NCBI GenBank assembly: GCA_030447045.1
Contig: JAUJMB010000115.1
Location: 1-5,383, forward strand
Reading direction: 5' to 3'
Source of the DNA: Rubrobacteraceae bacterium
Lineage (GTDB): Bacteria > Actinomycetota > Rubrobacteria > Rubrobacterales > Rubrobacteraceae
Length of the DNA stretch: 5,383 bases
Shown: in pieces, positions 1 to 5,309 of the stretch
Layout: each line of letters starts with the position of its first letter
Numbering within the stretch: position 1 is the first letter of the stretch
Program-made: the position numbers and the translations under genes
Notes under the pieces: model-generated
Told to the model about the DNA's origin: nothing
Database searches by the model: none
The model's input: only the letters and a program-made list of their open reading frames with translations

Positions 1-960
1 GAGGAGATAGAGTTGGCGGACGAAGTCGGCCTCGACGTCTTCGGCGTCGGCGAGCACCACCGCCCGGACTACGCCGTCTCCTCGCCGGCGGTGGCGCTGG
101 CGGCGGCCGCCACGCGCACGAAACACATCCGCCTGAGCAGCGCGGTCACGGTGCTGAGCTCCGACGACCCGGTGCGCGTCTTCCAGGACTTCGCCACCCT
201 CGACCTCCTCTCGGGTGGGAGGGCGGAGATCATGGCGGGCCGCGGCTCGTTTATCGAGTCGTTCCCCCTCTTCGGCTACGACCTCGGCGACTACGACGAG
301 CTCTTCGCCGAGAAGCTGGATCTCTTGCTGAAGCTGCGCGAGTCCGAGCGCGTGACGTGGTCGGGCTGGCACCGCGCCCCTCTGGAGGACGTCGGCGTCT
401 ACCCGCGCCCGGTCCAGGACCCCTTGCCGGTCTGGATCGCGGTCGGCGGCACGCCCCAGTCGGTCGTCAGGGCCGCGCTGCTTGGGCTGCCGCTGGCGAT
501 CGCGATCATCGGCGGCCAGCCCGAGAACTTCGCCCCGCTCGCCAGGCTCTACCGCCAGGCCGCGAACGAGGCGGGCCACGACGCGGAGCGGCTGCCCATC
601 AGCATAAACTCCCACGCCTACGTGGCCGAAACAGGCCAGAGGGCCGGCGACGAGTACTTCCCGACCTACGCCGCGATGATGAACCGGATCGGCCGCGAGC
701 GCGGCTGGGGGCCCATGGGCCGCCGCCAGTTCGAGGCCGGTCGCTCCCCGCGCGGCGCGCTCGTCGTCGGCAGCCCCGAGGAGGTCGTGGAGAAGATCCT
801 CTACGAGCACGAGCTCTTCGGCAACGGACGTTTTATGGCCCAGATCAGCGTCGGCACCCTCCCCCACGACAGGGTCATGCGCGCCATAGAGCTCTTCGGC
901 ACCGAGGTCGCCCCCGCCGTCCGCAAGGCACTGGCGCCACGACCCGCCGCGAACGCCTGA
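1..960 (+). CDS. LLM-class flavin-dependent oxidoreductase (luciferase-like), 5'-truncated by the window edge
   Basis: The visible part is 319 residues ending at TGA. It is a bacterial luciferase-like monooxygenase: a TIM-barrel enzyme that uses reduced flavin (FMN or F420) to oxidise an organic substrate in the cytoplasm. Sequence signs are the early GVGEHH segment (residues 15-20 of the visible part), the [34 protein letters not shown] barrel block (27-60), [15 protein letters not shown] (68-82), [12 protein letters not shown] (141-152) and a C-terminal [10 protein letters not shown] segment (257-266). The frame is open to base 1 with family-like residues ([10 protein letters not shown]), so the true start lies upstream and roughly 15-25 residues are missing. 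The TTG at base 13 is inside the conserved N-terminus and should not be taken as the start. Substrate and cofactor choice cannot be read. It resembles the subgroup I know as the 2I7G-type LLM oxidoreductases. The gene converges on the kinase downstream. Confidence 0.9.
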   Translation, partial: EEIELADEVGLDVFGVGEHHRPDYAVSSPAVALAAAATRTKHIRLSSAVTVLSSDDPVRVFQDFATLDLLSGGRAEIMAGRGSFIESFPLFGYDLGDYDELFAEKLDLLLKLRESERVTWSGWHRAPLEDVGVYPRPVQDPLPVWIAVGGTPQSVVRAALLGLPLAIAIIGGQPENFAPLARLYRQAANEAGHDAERLPISINSHAYVAETGQRAGDEYFPTYAAMMNRIGRERGWGPMGRRQFEAGRSPRGALVVGSPEEVVEKILYEHELFGNGRFMAQISVGTLPHDRVMRAIELFGTEVAPAVRKALAPRPAANA

Positions 961-984
961 GACTCCACGGCCGCCCGGGCCGAG

Positions 985-1005
985 CGCGGGCCGTAGAAGC
1001 CCGCG
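985..1005. terminator. hairpin between convergent genes, possible bidirectional terminator
   Basis: A perfect 7-bp stem (CGCGGGC / GCCCGCG) encloses a 7-base loop. It lies in the 56-bp gap between the stop codons of the oxidoreductase and the kinase. There is no clear T-run on either side, so this would be the tail-less type often seen in high-GC actinobacteria. A second, bulged stem (967-974 with 986-994) overlaps it and cannot form at the same time. Confidence 0.4.
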
Positions 1006-1016
1006 AGAACGGTCCT

Positions 1017-1469
1017 TCAGTACGCCCGCACCTCGAAGCCCTCGTCATCCAGCCGGACGCGGTAGAGCTCGTCGAAGCCTTCGTCGCGCGAGGGGGGCAC
1101 GAACCTCTTCGCCGTCGCGAAGACGGCCACGTCGGGGACCCGCGCCCTGCCCTCGCGGCGGGCGTTGCGCGCCAGGCAATCGCGCGTCCCGGAGTCGAAG
1201 TGGTACCCGACGATCCTGGCCCCGTACCGGCGGCCGAGCTCGACGAGCGGGCGCCGGTCCCCGAGGGTCGGGTTGGTGTTGTCCACGACGACCGGCCGCC
1301 CGGCGCGCAGCGCGGCCTCCACGAGTTGCCCCTGCCTCCTGTTCCGGTTCTTGTTGTTGCGGAACAGGTCCTTGCTGACGTGCTCGTGGGTCGCGGCGAA
1401 CCGCTCGCGGAAGAACGTGCTCTTCCCCGAGGCTTGCAGGCCGACGAAGATGACCAGCTCCGCGTCCAT
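1017..1469 (-). CDS. small P-loop kinase, T4 polynucleotide-kinase-like (AAA_33 type)
   Basis: 150 residues. It is a single P-loop kinase domain expected to move the gamma-phosphate of ATP or GTP to a nucleic acid 5'-OH or a small molecule in the cytoplasm. The Walker A motif is GLQASGKST (10-18). VSKDLFR (31-37) matches the place of T4 Pnkp NRDDYR, so D34 would be the general base and R37 the phosphate-contacting arginine. VVVDNTNPT (60-68) matches the DTN segment, followed by an RR pair (72-73). The basic stretch LARNARREGRARVP (99-112) fits the lid. These matches are from memory of T4 Pnkp, not a computed alignment. The family is predicted kinases of the COG4639/AAA_33 kind; the phosphatase and ligase partners of full Pnkp enzymes are absent. 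The ATG was chosen because the P-loop strand begins right after it. There is no good Shine-Dalgarno but a TATCAT box sits 9 bases upstream, which suggests a nearly leaderless mRNA. A longer in-frame extension upstream is low-complexity Arg/Pro/Gly and was rejected. Confidence 0.85.
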   Translation of the reverse strand: MDAELVIFVGLQASGKSTFFRERFAATHEHVSKDLFRNNKNRNRRQGQLVEAALRAGRPVVVDNTNPTLGDRRPLVELGRRYGARIVGYHFDSGTRDCLARNARREGRARVPDVAVFATAKRFVPPSRDEGFDELYRVRLDDEGFEVRAY

Positions 1470-1478
1470 GTCCCGAAC

Positions 1479-1488
1479 ATGATAGCCC
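1479..1488 (-). promoter_or_regulatory. candidate extended -10 box of the kinase gene
   Basis: Read on the - strand, this is GGGCTATCAT, whose last six bases match the TATAAT consensus at five positions. It ends 9 bases before the kinase ATG, so transcription would start at or within about three bases of the start codon. No TTGACA-like -35 is visible at the usual distance. Nearly the same box, GGGCTATCTT, lies upstream of the propeller gene. Confidence 0.45.
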
Positions 1489-1579
1489 CTCGGGCGTTCG
1501 TCTCGTGCTCGGGACCGAGGAGGAGGGCGGCAGACAACCTGGCAAGTGGGACCCCCGGATGAAGATCCCGCGCAGAAGC

Positions 1580-1585
1580 AGGGGA
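1580..1585 (+). promoter_or_regulatory. Shine-Dalgarno for the first hydrolase
   Basis: AGGGGA lies 3 bases before the ATG at 1589. The spacing is a little short, but this is the best ribosome binding site among the candidate starts and supports 1589 over the ATG at 1559 and the GTG at 1505. Confidence 0.45.
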
Positions 1586-1588
1586 CCG

Positions 1589-2341
1589 ATGGCCACCCTG
1601 ACCTTGGTGAACGGCAGGCGGATGCACGCCCGCGTCTCGGACGGCCGGACCGCCGGTAGTATCCCCGTCGTGCTCGTGCACGGGCTGGTGGTCTCGGGCC
1701 GCTACATGGTCCCCCTCCTGGATGAGTTGGCACGCTCCCACGCCGTCTACGCGCCGGACCTGCCGGGCTTCGGCCGGAGCGAGGGGCCGGCGCACGCGCC
1801 GGACGTGGAGGGCCTGGCCGACGCGCTGGCCGCCTGGATGCGGGCGGTGGGCCTGAGCGGGGCCGCGCTCGTCGGGAACTCCATGGGCTGCCAGGTAACC
1901 GTCGAGCTCGCCCTGCGCCATCCCGAGCTCGTCGAGAAGGTGGTGCTGCAGGGACCGACGATGGATCCGCGCGCGAGGAGCGCGCACCGCCAGATGGGGC
2001 GCCTGCTCATCGACACGACCCGCGAGCCCCCCTCCCTGGTCGCCATCGAAGGCCTCGACCTCCTCCGGGCCGGCGTTGTCCGGTCGTGGAGGACCTTCCG
2101 GCACGCCTTGAAGGACCCCATCGAGGAGAAGCTTCCCCGGGTTCGCGTGCCGGCGCTCGTCGTGCACGGCTCGCGGGACCGGATCTCACCCCACAGGTGG
2201 GCGGAGGCGGTTGCGCGGCTCCTGCCCGACGGGCGTCTCGTCGTCCTGCCTCACGCGGCCCACGCCGCGAACTACTCCGCACCGGCGGAGTTCGCGCGCG
2301 CGGTCCGGTCCTTCCTCGCCGGCGGGCAGGACGCCGGGTAG
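1589..2341 (+). CDS. alpha/beta-fold hydrolase (GNSMG nucleophile elbow)
   Basis: 250 residues, a normal single-domain length. The alpha/beta hydrolase core is complete: VVLVHGL (27-33) supplies the oxyanion-hole HG, DLPGFGRS (57-64) is the usual strand-loop, VGNSMG (95-100) is the nucleophile elbow with Ser98, HGSRDRISP (193-201) carries Asp197, and PHAAHAANYS (221-230) gives His225 as the triad histidine. All three catalytic residues are in place, so it should be active as a soluble cytoplasmic hydrolase of an ester or C-C bond. The GNSMG elbow also occurs in meta-cleavage-product hydrolases (MhpC/BphD type), but that alone does not fix the substrate. ATG 1589 is preferred because homologous proteins usually open with a short xVNGRRMHxR strand just like this one; ATG 1559 would add 10 basic residues. 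It is divergent from the kinase, and the next gene lies 239 bp downstream, so it is probably monocistronic. Confidence 0.88.
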   Translation: MATLTLVNGRRMHARVSDGRTAGSIPVVLVHGLVVSGRYMVPLLDELARSHAVYAPDLPGFGRSEGPAHAPDVEGLADALAAWMRAVGLSGAALVGNSMGCQVTVELALRHPELVEKVVLQGPTMDPRARSAHRQMGRLLIDTTREPPSLVAIEGLDLLRAGVVRSWRTFRHALKDPIEEKLPRVRVPALVVHGSRDRISPHRWAEAVARLLPDGRLVVLPHAAHAANYSAPAEFARAVRSFLAGGQDAG

Positions 2342-2343
2342 AC

Positions 2344-2382
2344 GCCTGCACAATTCGGGGCAACGGGCCTGCACATTCGGGG
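2344..2382 (+). repeat. tandem pair of a 16/17-base direct repeat
   Basis: GCCTGCACAATTCGGGG (2344-2360) and GCCTGCACATTCGGGG (2367-2382) are identical apart from one A. They are offset by 23 bases, about two helical turns, and start just after the hydrolase stop codon. They could be a pair of protein binding sites or a small local duplication. Confidence 0.6.
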
Positions 2383-2392
2383 TCATTCTCGT

Positions 2393-2435
2393 CCCGGCCG
2401 CCGGTATCCGCGTTTGCGGACGCTGCGGCGGCGGG
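2393..2435 (+). terminator. compound hairpin downstream of the first hydrolase
   Basis: The outer stem pairs CCC-G-GCCGCCG (2393-2403) with CGGCGGCGGG (2426-2435): 10 bp with a single bulged G. The inner stem pairs TCCGC (2407-2411) with GCGGA (2416-2420) around a GTTT loop. It sits 51 bases after the hydrolase stop and 145 bases before the next start. With no T-run downstream it may be a tail-less terminator or a structured leader element; I favour termination of the hydrolase transcript. Confidence 0.4.
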
Positions 2436-2567
2436 CAAGGAAGAGGCAAGCAATAGGGATGTCCCCGCGGCACCGGCAAGAGATAGCCCACGAGCCGTAA
2501 CCCCGGGGGCCACGACCCATCGTATTTCGTACCGGTGTACCGCCGAGAAGCCCGAACACCATAGACG

Positions 2568-2573
2568 AGGAGG
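2568..2573 (+). promoter_or_regulatory. strong Shine-Dalgarno that fixes the GTG start of the SPW protein
   Basis: AGGAGG, a full anti-Shine-Dalgarno match, lies 7 bases before the GTG at 2581. It decides the start of the small membrane protein, because the frame stays open far upstream through sequence that belongs to the hydrolase. Confidence 0.8.
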
Positions 2574-2580
2574 ACGCGGA

Positions 2581-2937
2581 GTGAACCAAAGAGGGGTATC
2601 TACCAGGACCCATGGCGTGTTGGACCTCTTGTCGGCGGGCGCCCTGCTCGCCGCGCCGAGGCTCTTCGGCGTGAGCGACGAGCCGCGGGCCGCCTCCGTC
2701 CTGCGGATGGCCGGCGGCGGGGCGCTGGCCTACAGCATGCTGACCGACTACGAGTTCGGGCTCGTAAGGGTGCTGCCAATGCGCGCCCATCTGGCTATGG
2801 ACGCCGCCAGCGGCGCCTTCCTGGCCGCGTCCCCGTGGCTCCTCGGCTTCGCCAAGAACGGCCCGCGCTACTGGGCGCCGCACGCGCTCATGGGCGCGGG
2901 CGAGGTGCTCGCGGCCCTGGCGAGCAGGACGCGCTAG
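2581..2937 (+). CDS. small four-helix membrane protein with SPW-type repeat
   Basis: 118 residues from a GTG start. There are four hydrophobic segments, roughly 12-28, 39-55, 70-90 and 98-114, so it is an integral inner-membrane protein. ASPWLLGF (83-90) is the hallmark of SPW-repeat proteins. The protein is two copies of a two-helix unit offset by 59 residues: H11/H70, D15/D74, S18/S77, P26/P85, L28/L87 and G30/G89 align, but the first copy reads APRLFGV, so its SPW has become APR. The linker TDYEFGLVRVLPMRAH (55-70) matches a conserved linker I recall from Bacteroidetes and actinobacterial relatives (TDYE-G-----PM--H). No biochemical role is established for these proteins as far as I know; I assign none. 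It has its own ribosome binding site, no operon partner upstream, and runs convergently into the next gene. Confidence 0.78.
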   Translation: MNQRGVSTRTHGVLDLLSAGALLAAPRLFGVSDEPRAASVLRMAGGGALAYSMLTDYEFGLVRVLPMRAHLAMDAASGAFLAASPWLLGFAKNGPRYWAPHALMGAGEVLAALASRTR

Positions 2938-2947
2938 AGGCCGGCTC

Positions 2948-3748
2948 CTACCGCCCGACCGGCTCCCCGGCGAGGAAGGCGAGGAGCGCCCCGTTGAAGT
3001 CTTCGGGGCGGTCGAACATGGGGTTGTGGCCGGCCCCCTCGATGACGAGGAGGCGGGAGGCGGGGATCTCCGCCCGCATCACGTCGCCCACAGACGGCGG
3101 GATCAGGGGGTCTCGCTCACCCCAGACCAGGAGCGTCGGCGCCCCGACCCGGCGCAGGTCCCCTCGCACGTCCTCGGCGAGCAGGTCCCGCGCGGTTCTC
3201 AGTAGGGTGAAGGGCCCCGCGTAGAGGGCGTCGCGTACCAGGACGGGCAGAAACGTCGGCCTCGCGTACCGGGCCGAGAGGAGCAGCGGTCCGAGGTGCC
3301 CGAGCATCGTCCGGCCCGAAGGCATCCCGGCCGGGTCCACGAGCACGAGCCTGCGCACCACGTCCGGCCGCCGCGCGGCGACCTTGAGGCACAGGTATCC
3401 GCCCATCGAGTGCCCGACGAGGTGCGCGCTCTCCAGCCCCACGGCCTCCATCCAGGCGAGAAGCCAGGAGGTCGCCTCGGCGAGCACGAAACGGGGGCCT
3501 GAAAAGCGCAAGGCCCCGAAGCCCGGCAGGTTTACCAGGTAGACCCTGTAGTGCTCGGCCAGAGACGGGACGTTCCGGGCCCACCAGCGGGTGGAGCCGG
3601 AGAGCCCGTGCACCAGGACGACCGGATCCCCCCTCCCCGCCACCTCGTAGCGCACCGGTAGCCCGAGGACCGGCATCTCGCGCCAGGAGAGCCCTACGCC
3701 AGCCCCTGGCTCTTCCACACGAGATCCCCTCTCTTGCGCTCCGGCCAC
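2948..3748 (-). CDS. alpha/beta-fold hydrolase (GHSMG nucleophile elbow)
   Basis: 266 residues. The canonical alpha/beta hydrolase core is present: PVVLVHGLSGSTRWW (42-56) with the oxyanion-hole HG, NLPGFG (73-78), VGHSMGG (111-117) with Ser114 as nucleophile, VWGERDPLIP (208-217) with Asp213, and IEGAGHNPMFDRPEDF (236-251) with His241. The triad is intact, so an active soluble esterase, lipase-like or C-C hydrolase is expected; substrate unknown. The GTG start was chosen because GGGGGAG lies 5 bases upstream. The in-frame ATG at residue 25 has no ribosome binding site, yet the conserved part begins near there (MPVLGLPVRYEVAG), so the first 24 residues are the least certain. It shares only superfamily motifs with the hydrolase at 1589-2341. 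It converges on the SPW protein with a 10-bp gap and is divergent from the propeller gene across the palindrome-bearing gap. Confidence 0.9.
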   Translation of the reverse strand: MAGAQERGSRVEEPGAGVGLSWREMPVLGLPVRYEVAGRGDPVVLVHGLSGSTRWWARNVPSLAEHYRVYLVNLPGFGALRFSGPRFVLAEATSWLLAWMEAVGLESAHLVGHSMGGYLCLKVAARRPDVVRRLVLVDPAGMPSGRTMLGHLGPLLLSARYARPTFLPVLVRDALYAGPFTLLRTARDLLAEDVRGDLRRVGAPTLLVWGERDPLIPPSVGDVMRAEIPASRLLVIEGAGHNPMFDRPEDFNGALLAFLAGEPVGR

Positions 3749-3753
3749 GCGAA

Positions 3754-3760
3754 CTCCCCC
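3754..3760 (-). promoter_or_regulatory. Shine-Dalgarno for the second hydrolase
   Basis: GGGGGAG read on the - strand, 5 bases before the GTG at 3748. It supports that start over the internal ATG. Confidence 0.55.
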
Positions 3761-3767
3761 GAATGTC

Positions 3768-3777
3768 TCAGATCTGA
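3768..3777. repeat. 10-bp perfect palindrome
   Basis: TCAGATCTGA is fully self-complementary. It lies 20 bp upstream of the second hydrolase start, probably in its leader, and is the first of three perfect palindromes in this gap. On its own a 10-mer is weak evidence. Confidence 0.5.
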
Positions 3778-3788
3778 CCCCTATCTAC

Positions 3789-3804
3789 CATCCCCGCGGG
3801 GATG
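3789..3804. repeat. 16-bp perfect palindrome, candidate operator
   Basis: CATCCCCGCGGGGATG is fully self-complementary. Its position 40 bp upstream of the hydrolase start, next to a weak TAGATA box on the - strand (3782-3787), would suit an operator for a dimeric regulator. No known operator consensus is recognised. Confidence 0.5.
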
Positions 3805-3812
3805 CTAACCAA

Positions 3813-3840
3813 CGCGCGGCGCGAACGTTCGCGCCGCGCG
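3813..3840. repeat. 28-bp perfect palindrome, candidate operator or cruciform
   Basis: Two 14-base arms (left arm CGCGCGGCGCGAAC) meet with no spacer, giving AACGTT at the centre. It lies upstream of both divergent genes, so it terminates neither. Its centre (3826.5) is exactly 30 bp from the centre of the neighbouring 16-bp palindrome, about three helical turns. Confidence 0.75.
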
Positions 3841-3867
3841 CGCCCGGGGCCTCGGGACGTTCCCCGC

Positions 3868-3915
3868 CGTCCGGCGTCTACCCCGGATGGGCTATCTTCG
3901 CCGGGTCCCCGGACG
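3868..3915 (+). other. compound inverted repeat around a promoter-like box
   Basis: The outer arms CGTCCGG (3868-3874) and CCGGACG (3909-3915) are perfect. Inner arms ACCCCGG (3880-3886) and CCGGGT (3901-3906) pair with one bulged C. The inner loop contains GGGCTATCTT, the candidate promoter of the propeller gene. If that promoter is real, the structure matters as DNA rather than as RNA. Confidence 0.35.
3889..3898 (+). promoter_or_regulatory. candidate extended -10 box of the propeller gene
   Basis: GGGCTATCTT shares nine of ten bases with the box in front of the kinase gene. TATCTT matches TATAAT at four of six positions; no -35 is evident. Transcription would begin near 3905, leaving a leader of about 130 bases before the GTG at 4039. 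Confidence 0.35.
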
Positions 3916-3923
3916 CCCGCCGA

Positions 3924-3961
3924 ACCCACACCCACAGTCCCACCGTGGGGGAGGTGTGGGT
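3924..3961 (+). other. leader hairpin upstream of the propeller gene
   Basis: ACCCACACC (3924-3932) pairs perfectly with GGTGTGGGT (3953-3961). Inside, CCCAC (3939-3943) and GTGGG (3945-3949) form a near-coaxial second inverted repeat separated by one base, too tight a loop to close fully. It falls in the predicted 5' untranslated region, and no T-run follows. It matches no riboswitch class I recognise. Confidence 0.4.
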
Positions 3962-4024
3962 GCAGTGTGGATGGTGGGCGGAGGAGTTCGGCGGCAGACT
4001 GCGGTGCACAGCGAGAAGGCCAAT

Positions 4025-4031
4025 AAAGGAG
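4025..4031 (+). promoter_or_regulatory. Shine-Dalgarno that fixes the GTG start of the propeller protein
   Basis: AAAGGAG lies 7 bases before the GTG at 4039, ideal in sequence and spacing. It supports a start that yields a complete signal peptide. Confidence 0.75.
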
Positions 4032-4038
4032 CAGGACA

Positions 4039-5280
4039 GTGACCTATATCATCCGACGTTCGAGGGTCCGGGCGATGCTGGCGGCCGTGTTGTTGGCCGT
4101 GGCGGCGACGGTCCTGGCGACTACGCTCGGGACGCGGCCCGCGGGGGCGGCGTTCCCGGGCGAGAACGGCAAGATCGTCTACGAGGACCTGACCCTGCCC
4201 GCCTTCGACTACGAGATCTTCGTCATGAACCCGGACGGCTCGACCAACCTCACGGACGACGGCGGCGCCGACGCGGAGGACCGGATGCCGGCCGTCTCGC
4301 CGGACGGCACCAAGGTAGCCTTCGTGAGCGACCGCGGGGGGACGAACGAGATCTACGTGATGGGCATAGACGGCTCCAACCCGACCCGCCTCACGAACGA
4401 CCCGGCGACGGCGGAGTTCTACCCCTCGTGGTCGCCCGACGGCGAAAAGGTGGTCTTCACCGCGAACATAACCAACCAGAACAATAACGAGATCTACGTC
4501 GTAGACACCGACGGCTCCGCTGCCGCCACCCGCCTCACCGAGAACCCGGCCTTCGACAGCGCGCCGGCCTACTCGCCGGACGGGAGCAAGATCGCTTTCA
4601 TGAGCAATCGCGACGGGGACAACGAGATCTTCTTGATGGACTCCGACGGCACCGACCCGACCAACATAACCAACAACACCTCGTACGACGCGGCCCCCAG
4701 CTGGTCGCCGGACGGGTCGAAGATAGCCATACAGAGCGTGCGCGACGGTACGGACAACGAGGTGGTCGTCATGGGCTCCGACGGCGCCAACCCGACCAAC
4801 CTGACCGACGGCACCGACGCCGACGACTACGACCCCGCCTTCTCGCCCGACGGCCGCCGGATAGCCTTCAGCAGCAACAGGGATGGAGACCAGGAGCTCT
4901 ACGCCCTGGACACCGCGGACGGGTCCAACATCGACAGGCTCACCGACGGACCGACGCTCGGCCTGGACCCCGACTGGCAGCCCAACACCGCGCCCTCCGT
5001 CACCGGCGTGCGGCCGGCCCCACGCTCCAAGGTCCGCGACCTCACCCCGAAGATCTCGGCCACGGTCTCGGACGTGCAGGACGAGCTCGTGGGCGGCGAC
5101 CTGAGGATCTACTTGGACGGGCGGCTCAGGGCGTTCGACTACTCCCAGGCGACCGACGAGCTGGTCTACGATAGCAGGAAGCTCTTCCCCGGAAAGCACA
5201 CGGTGAAGATATCCGCCGAAGACTCATCGGGTGCCGACACCACGCTGAAGTGGTCGTTCACGGTGGCCGAACGCCGCTGA
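4039..5280 (+). CDS. secreted TolB-like six-bladed beta-propeller (PD40 repeats) with C-terminal Ig-like domain
   Basis: 413 residues. The N-terminus is a Sec-type signal peptide: basic IIRRSRVR (4-11), hydrophobic core about 13-30, and likely cleavage after RPAGAA (33-38). Mature residues 42-316 are a TolB/WD40-like propeller. Five full PD40 units carry a SPDG core (87-90, 132-135, 179-182, 223-226, 269-272), each followed by an E-(I/V/L)-(Y/F/V) strand and mostly a DG..P..(L/I)T turn. A partial first unit (GENGKIVYED ... NPDGSTNLTDD) and a closing DPDWQPN (310-316) would complete the sixth blade by the usual velcro closure. Residues 318-413, with LRIYLDGR (355-362) and PGKHTVKISAEDSSG (384-398), look like a beta-sandwich of Ig or FN3 type. 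The protein is exported to the cell surface or outside. No tolA, pal or tolR gene is nearby, so a Tol-Pal role is not implied; binding or scaffolding is possible, ligand unknown. It is probably monocistronic, with a terminator-like hairpin just after. Confidence 0.88.
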   Translation: MTYIIRRSRVRAMLAAVLLAVAATVLATTLGTRPAGAAFPGENGKIVYEDLTLPAFDYEIFVMNPDGSTNLTDDGGADAEDRMPAVSPDGTKVAFVSDRGGTNEIYVMGIDGSNPTRLTNDPATAEFYPSWSPDGEKVVFTANITNQNNNEIYVVDTDGSAAATRLTENPAFDSAPAYSPDGSKIAFMSNRDGDNEIFLMDSDGTDPTNITNNTSYDAAPSWSPDGSKIAIQSVRDGTDNEVVVMGSDGANPTNLTDGTDADDYDPAFSPDGRRIAFSSNRDGDQELYALDTADGSNIDRLTDGPTLGLDPDWQPNTAPSVTGVRPAPRSKVRDLTPKISATVSDVQDELVGGDLRIYLDGRLRAFDYSQATDELVYDSRKLFPGKHTVKISAEDSSGADTTLKWSFTVAERR

Positions 5281-5309
5281 CGGCGGACGCACGGCCTCGA
5301 TGCCGCGCA

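Noticed and set aside
13..15. TTG as start of the oxidoreductase
   Set aside because: The frame is open upstream with family-like residues, and the conserved barrel start would be cut; the gene simply begins before the window.
357..1562. Long open frame on the + strand (401 codons)
   Set aside because: It is a +1/-1 shadow of the oxidoreductase and then antisense to the kinase, with Arg/Pro/Gly-rich filler.
875..2167. Long open frame on the - strand (430 codons)
   Set aside because: It overlaps the ends of three well-supported genes and has no recognisable domain; its composition is that of a GC-bias shadow.
2086..2580. N-terminal extension of the SPW protein reaching into the hydrolase
   Set aside because: The extension overlaps the hydrolase out of frame and is Arg/Pro-rich; the GTG at 2581 has a perfect Shine-Dalgarno.
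2342..2580. A known riboswitch upstream of the SPW gene
   Set aside because: I compared by eye with c-di-AMP, c-di-GMP, TPP and cobalamin cores and saw no convincing match.
3819..3834. LexA/SOS box in the 28-bp palindrome (GAAC ... GTTC)
   Set aside because: The Gram-positive SOS box needs four bases between GAAC and GTTC; here they are directly joined.
4039..4095. Twin-arginine (Tat) signal on the propeller protein
   Set aside because: RR is present but is followed by S-R-V rather than x-F-L-K type residues; a Sec signal fits better.
3892..5199. Long open frame on the - strand opposite the propeller gene (435 codons)
   Set aside because: It is low-complexity Val/Gly/Arg-rich, mirrors the PD40 repeats, has no ribosome binding site, and lies opposite a gene with clear domains. 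High-GC codon bias produces such shadows.
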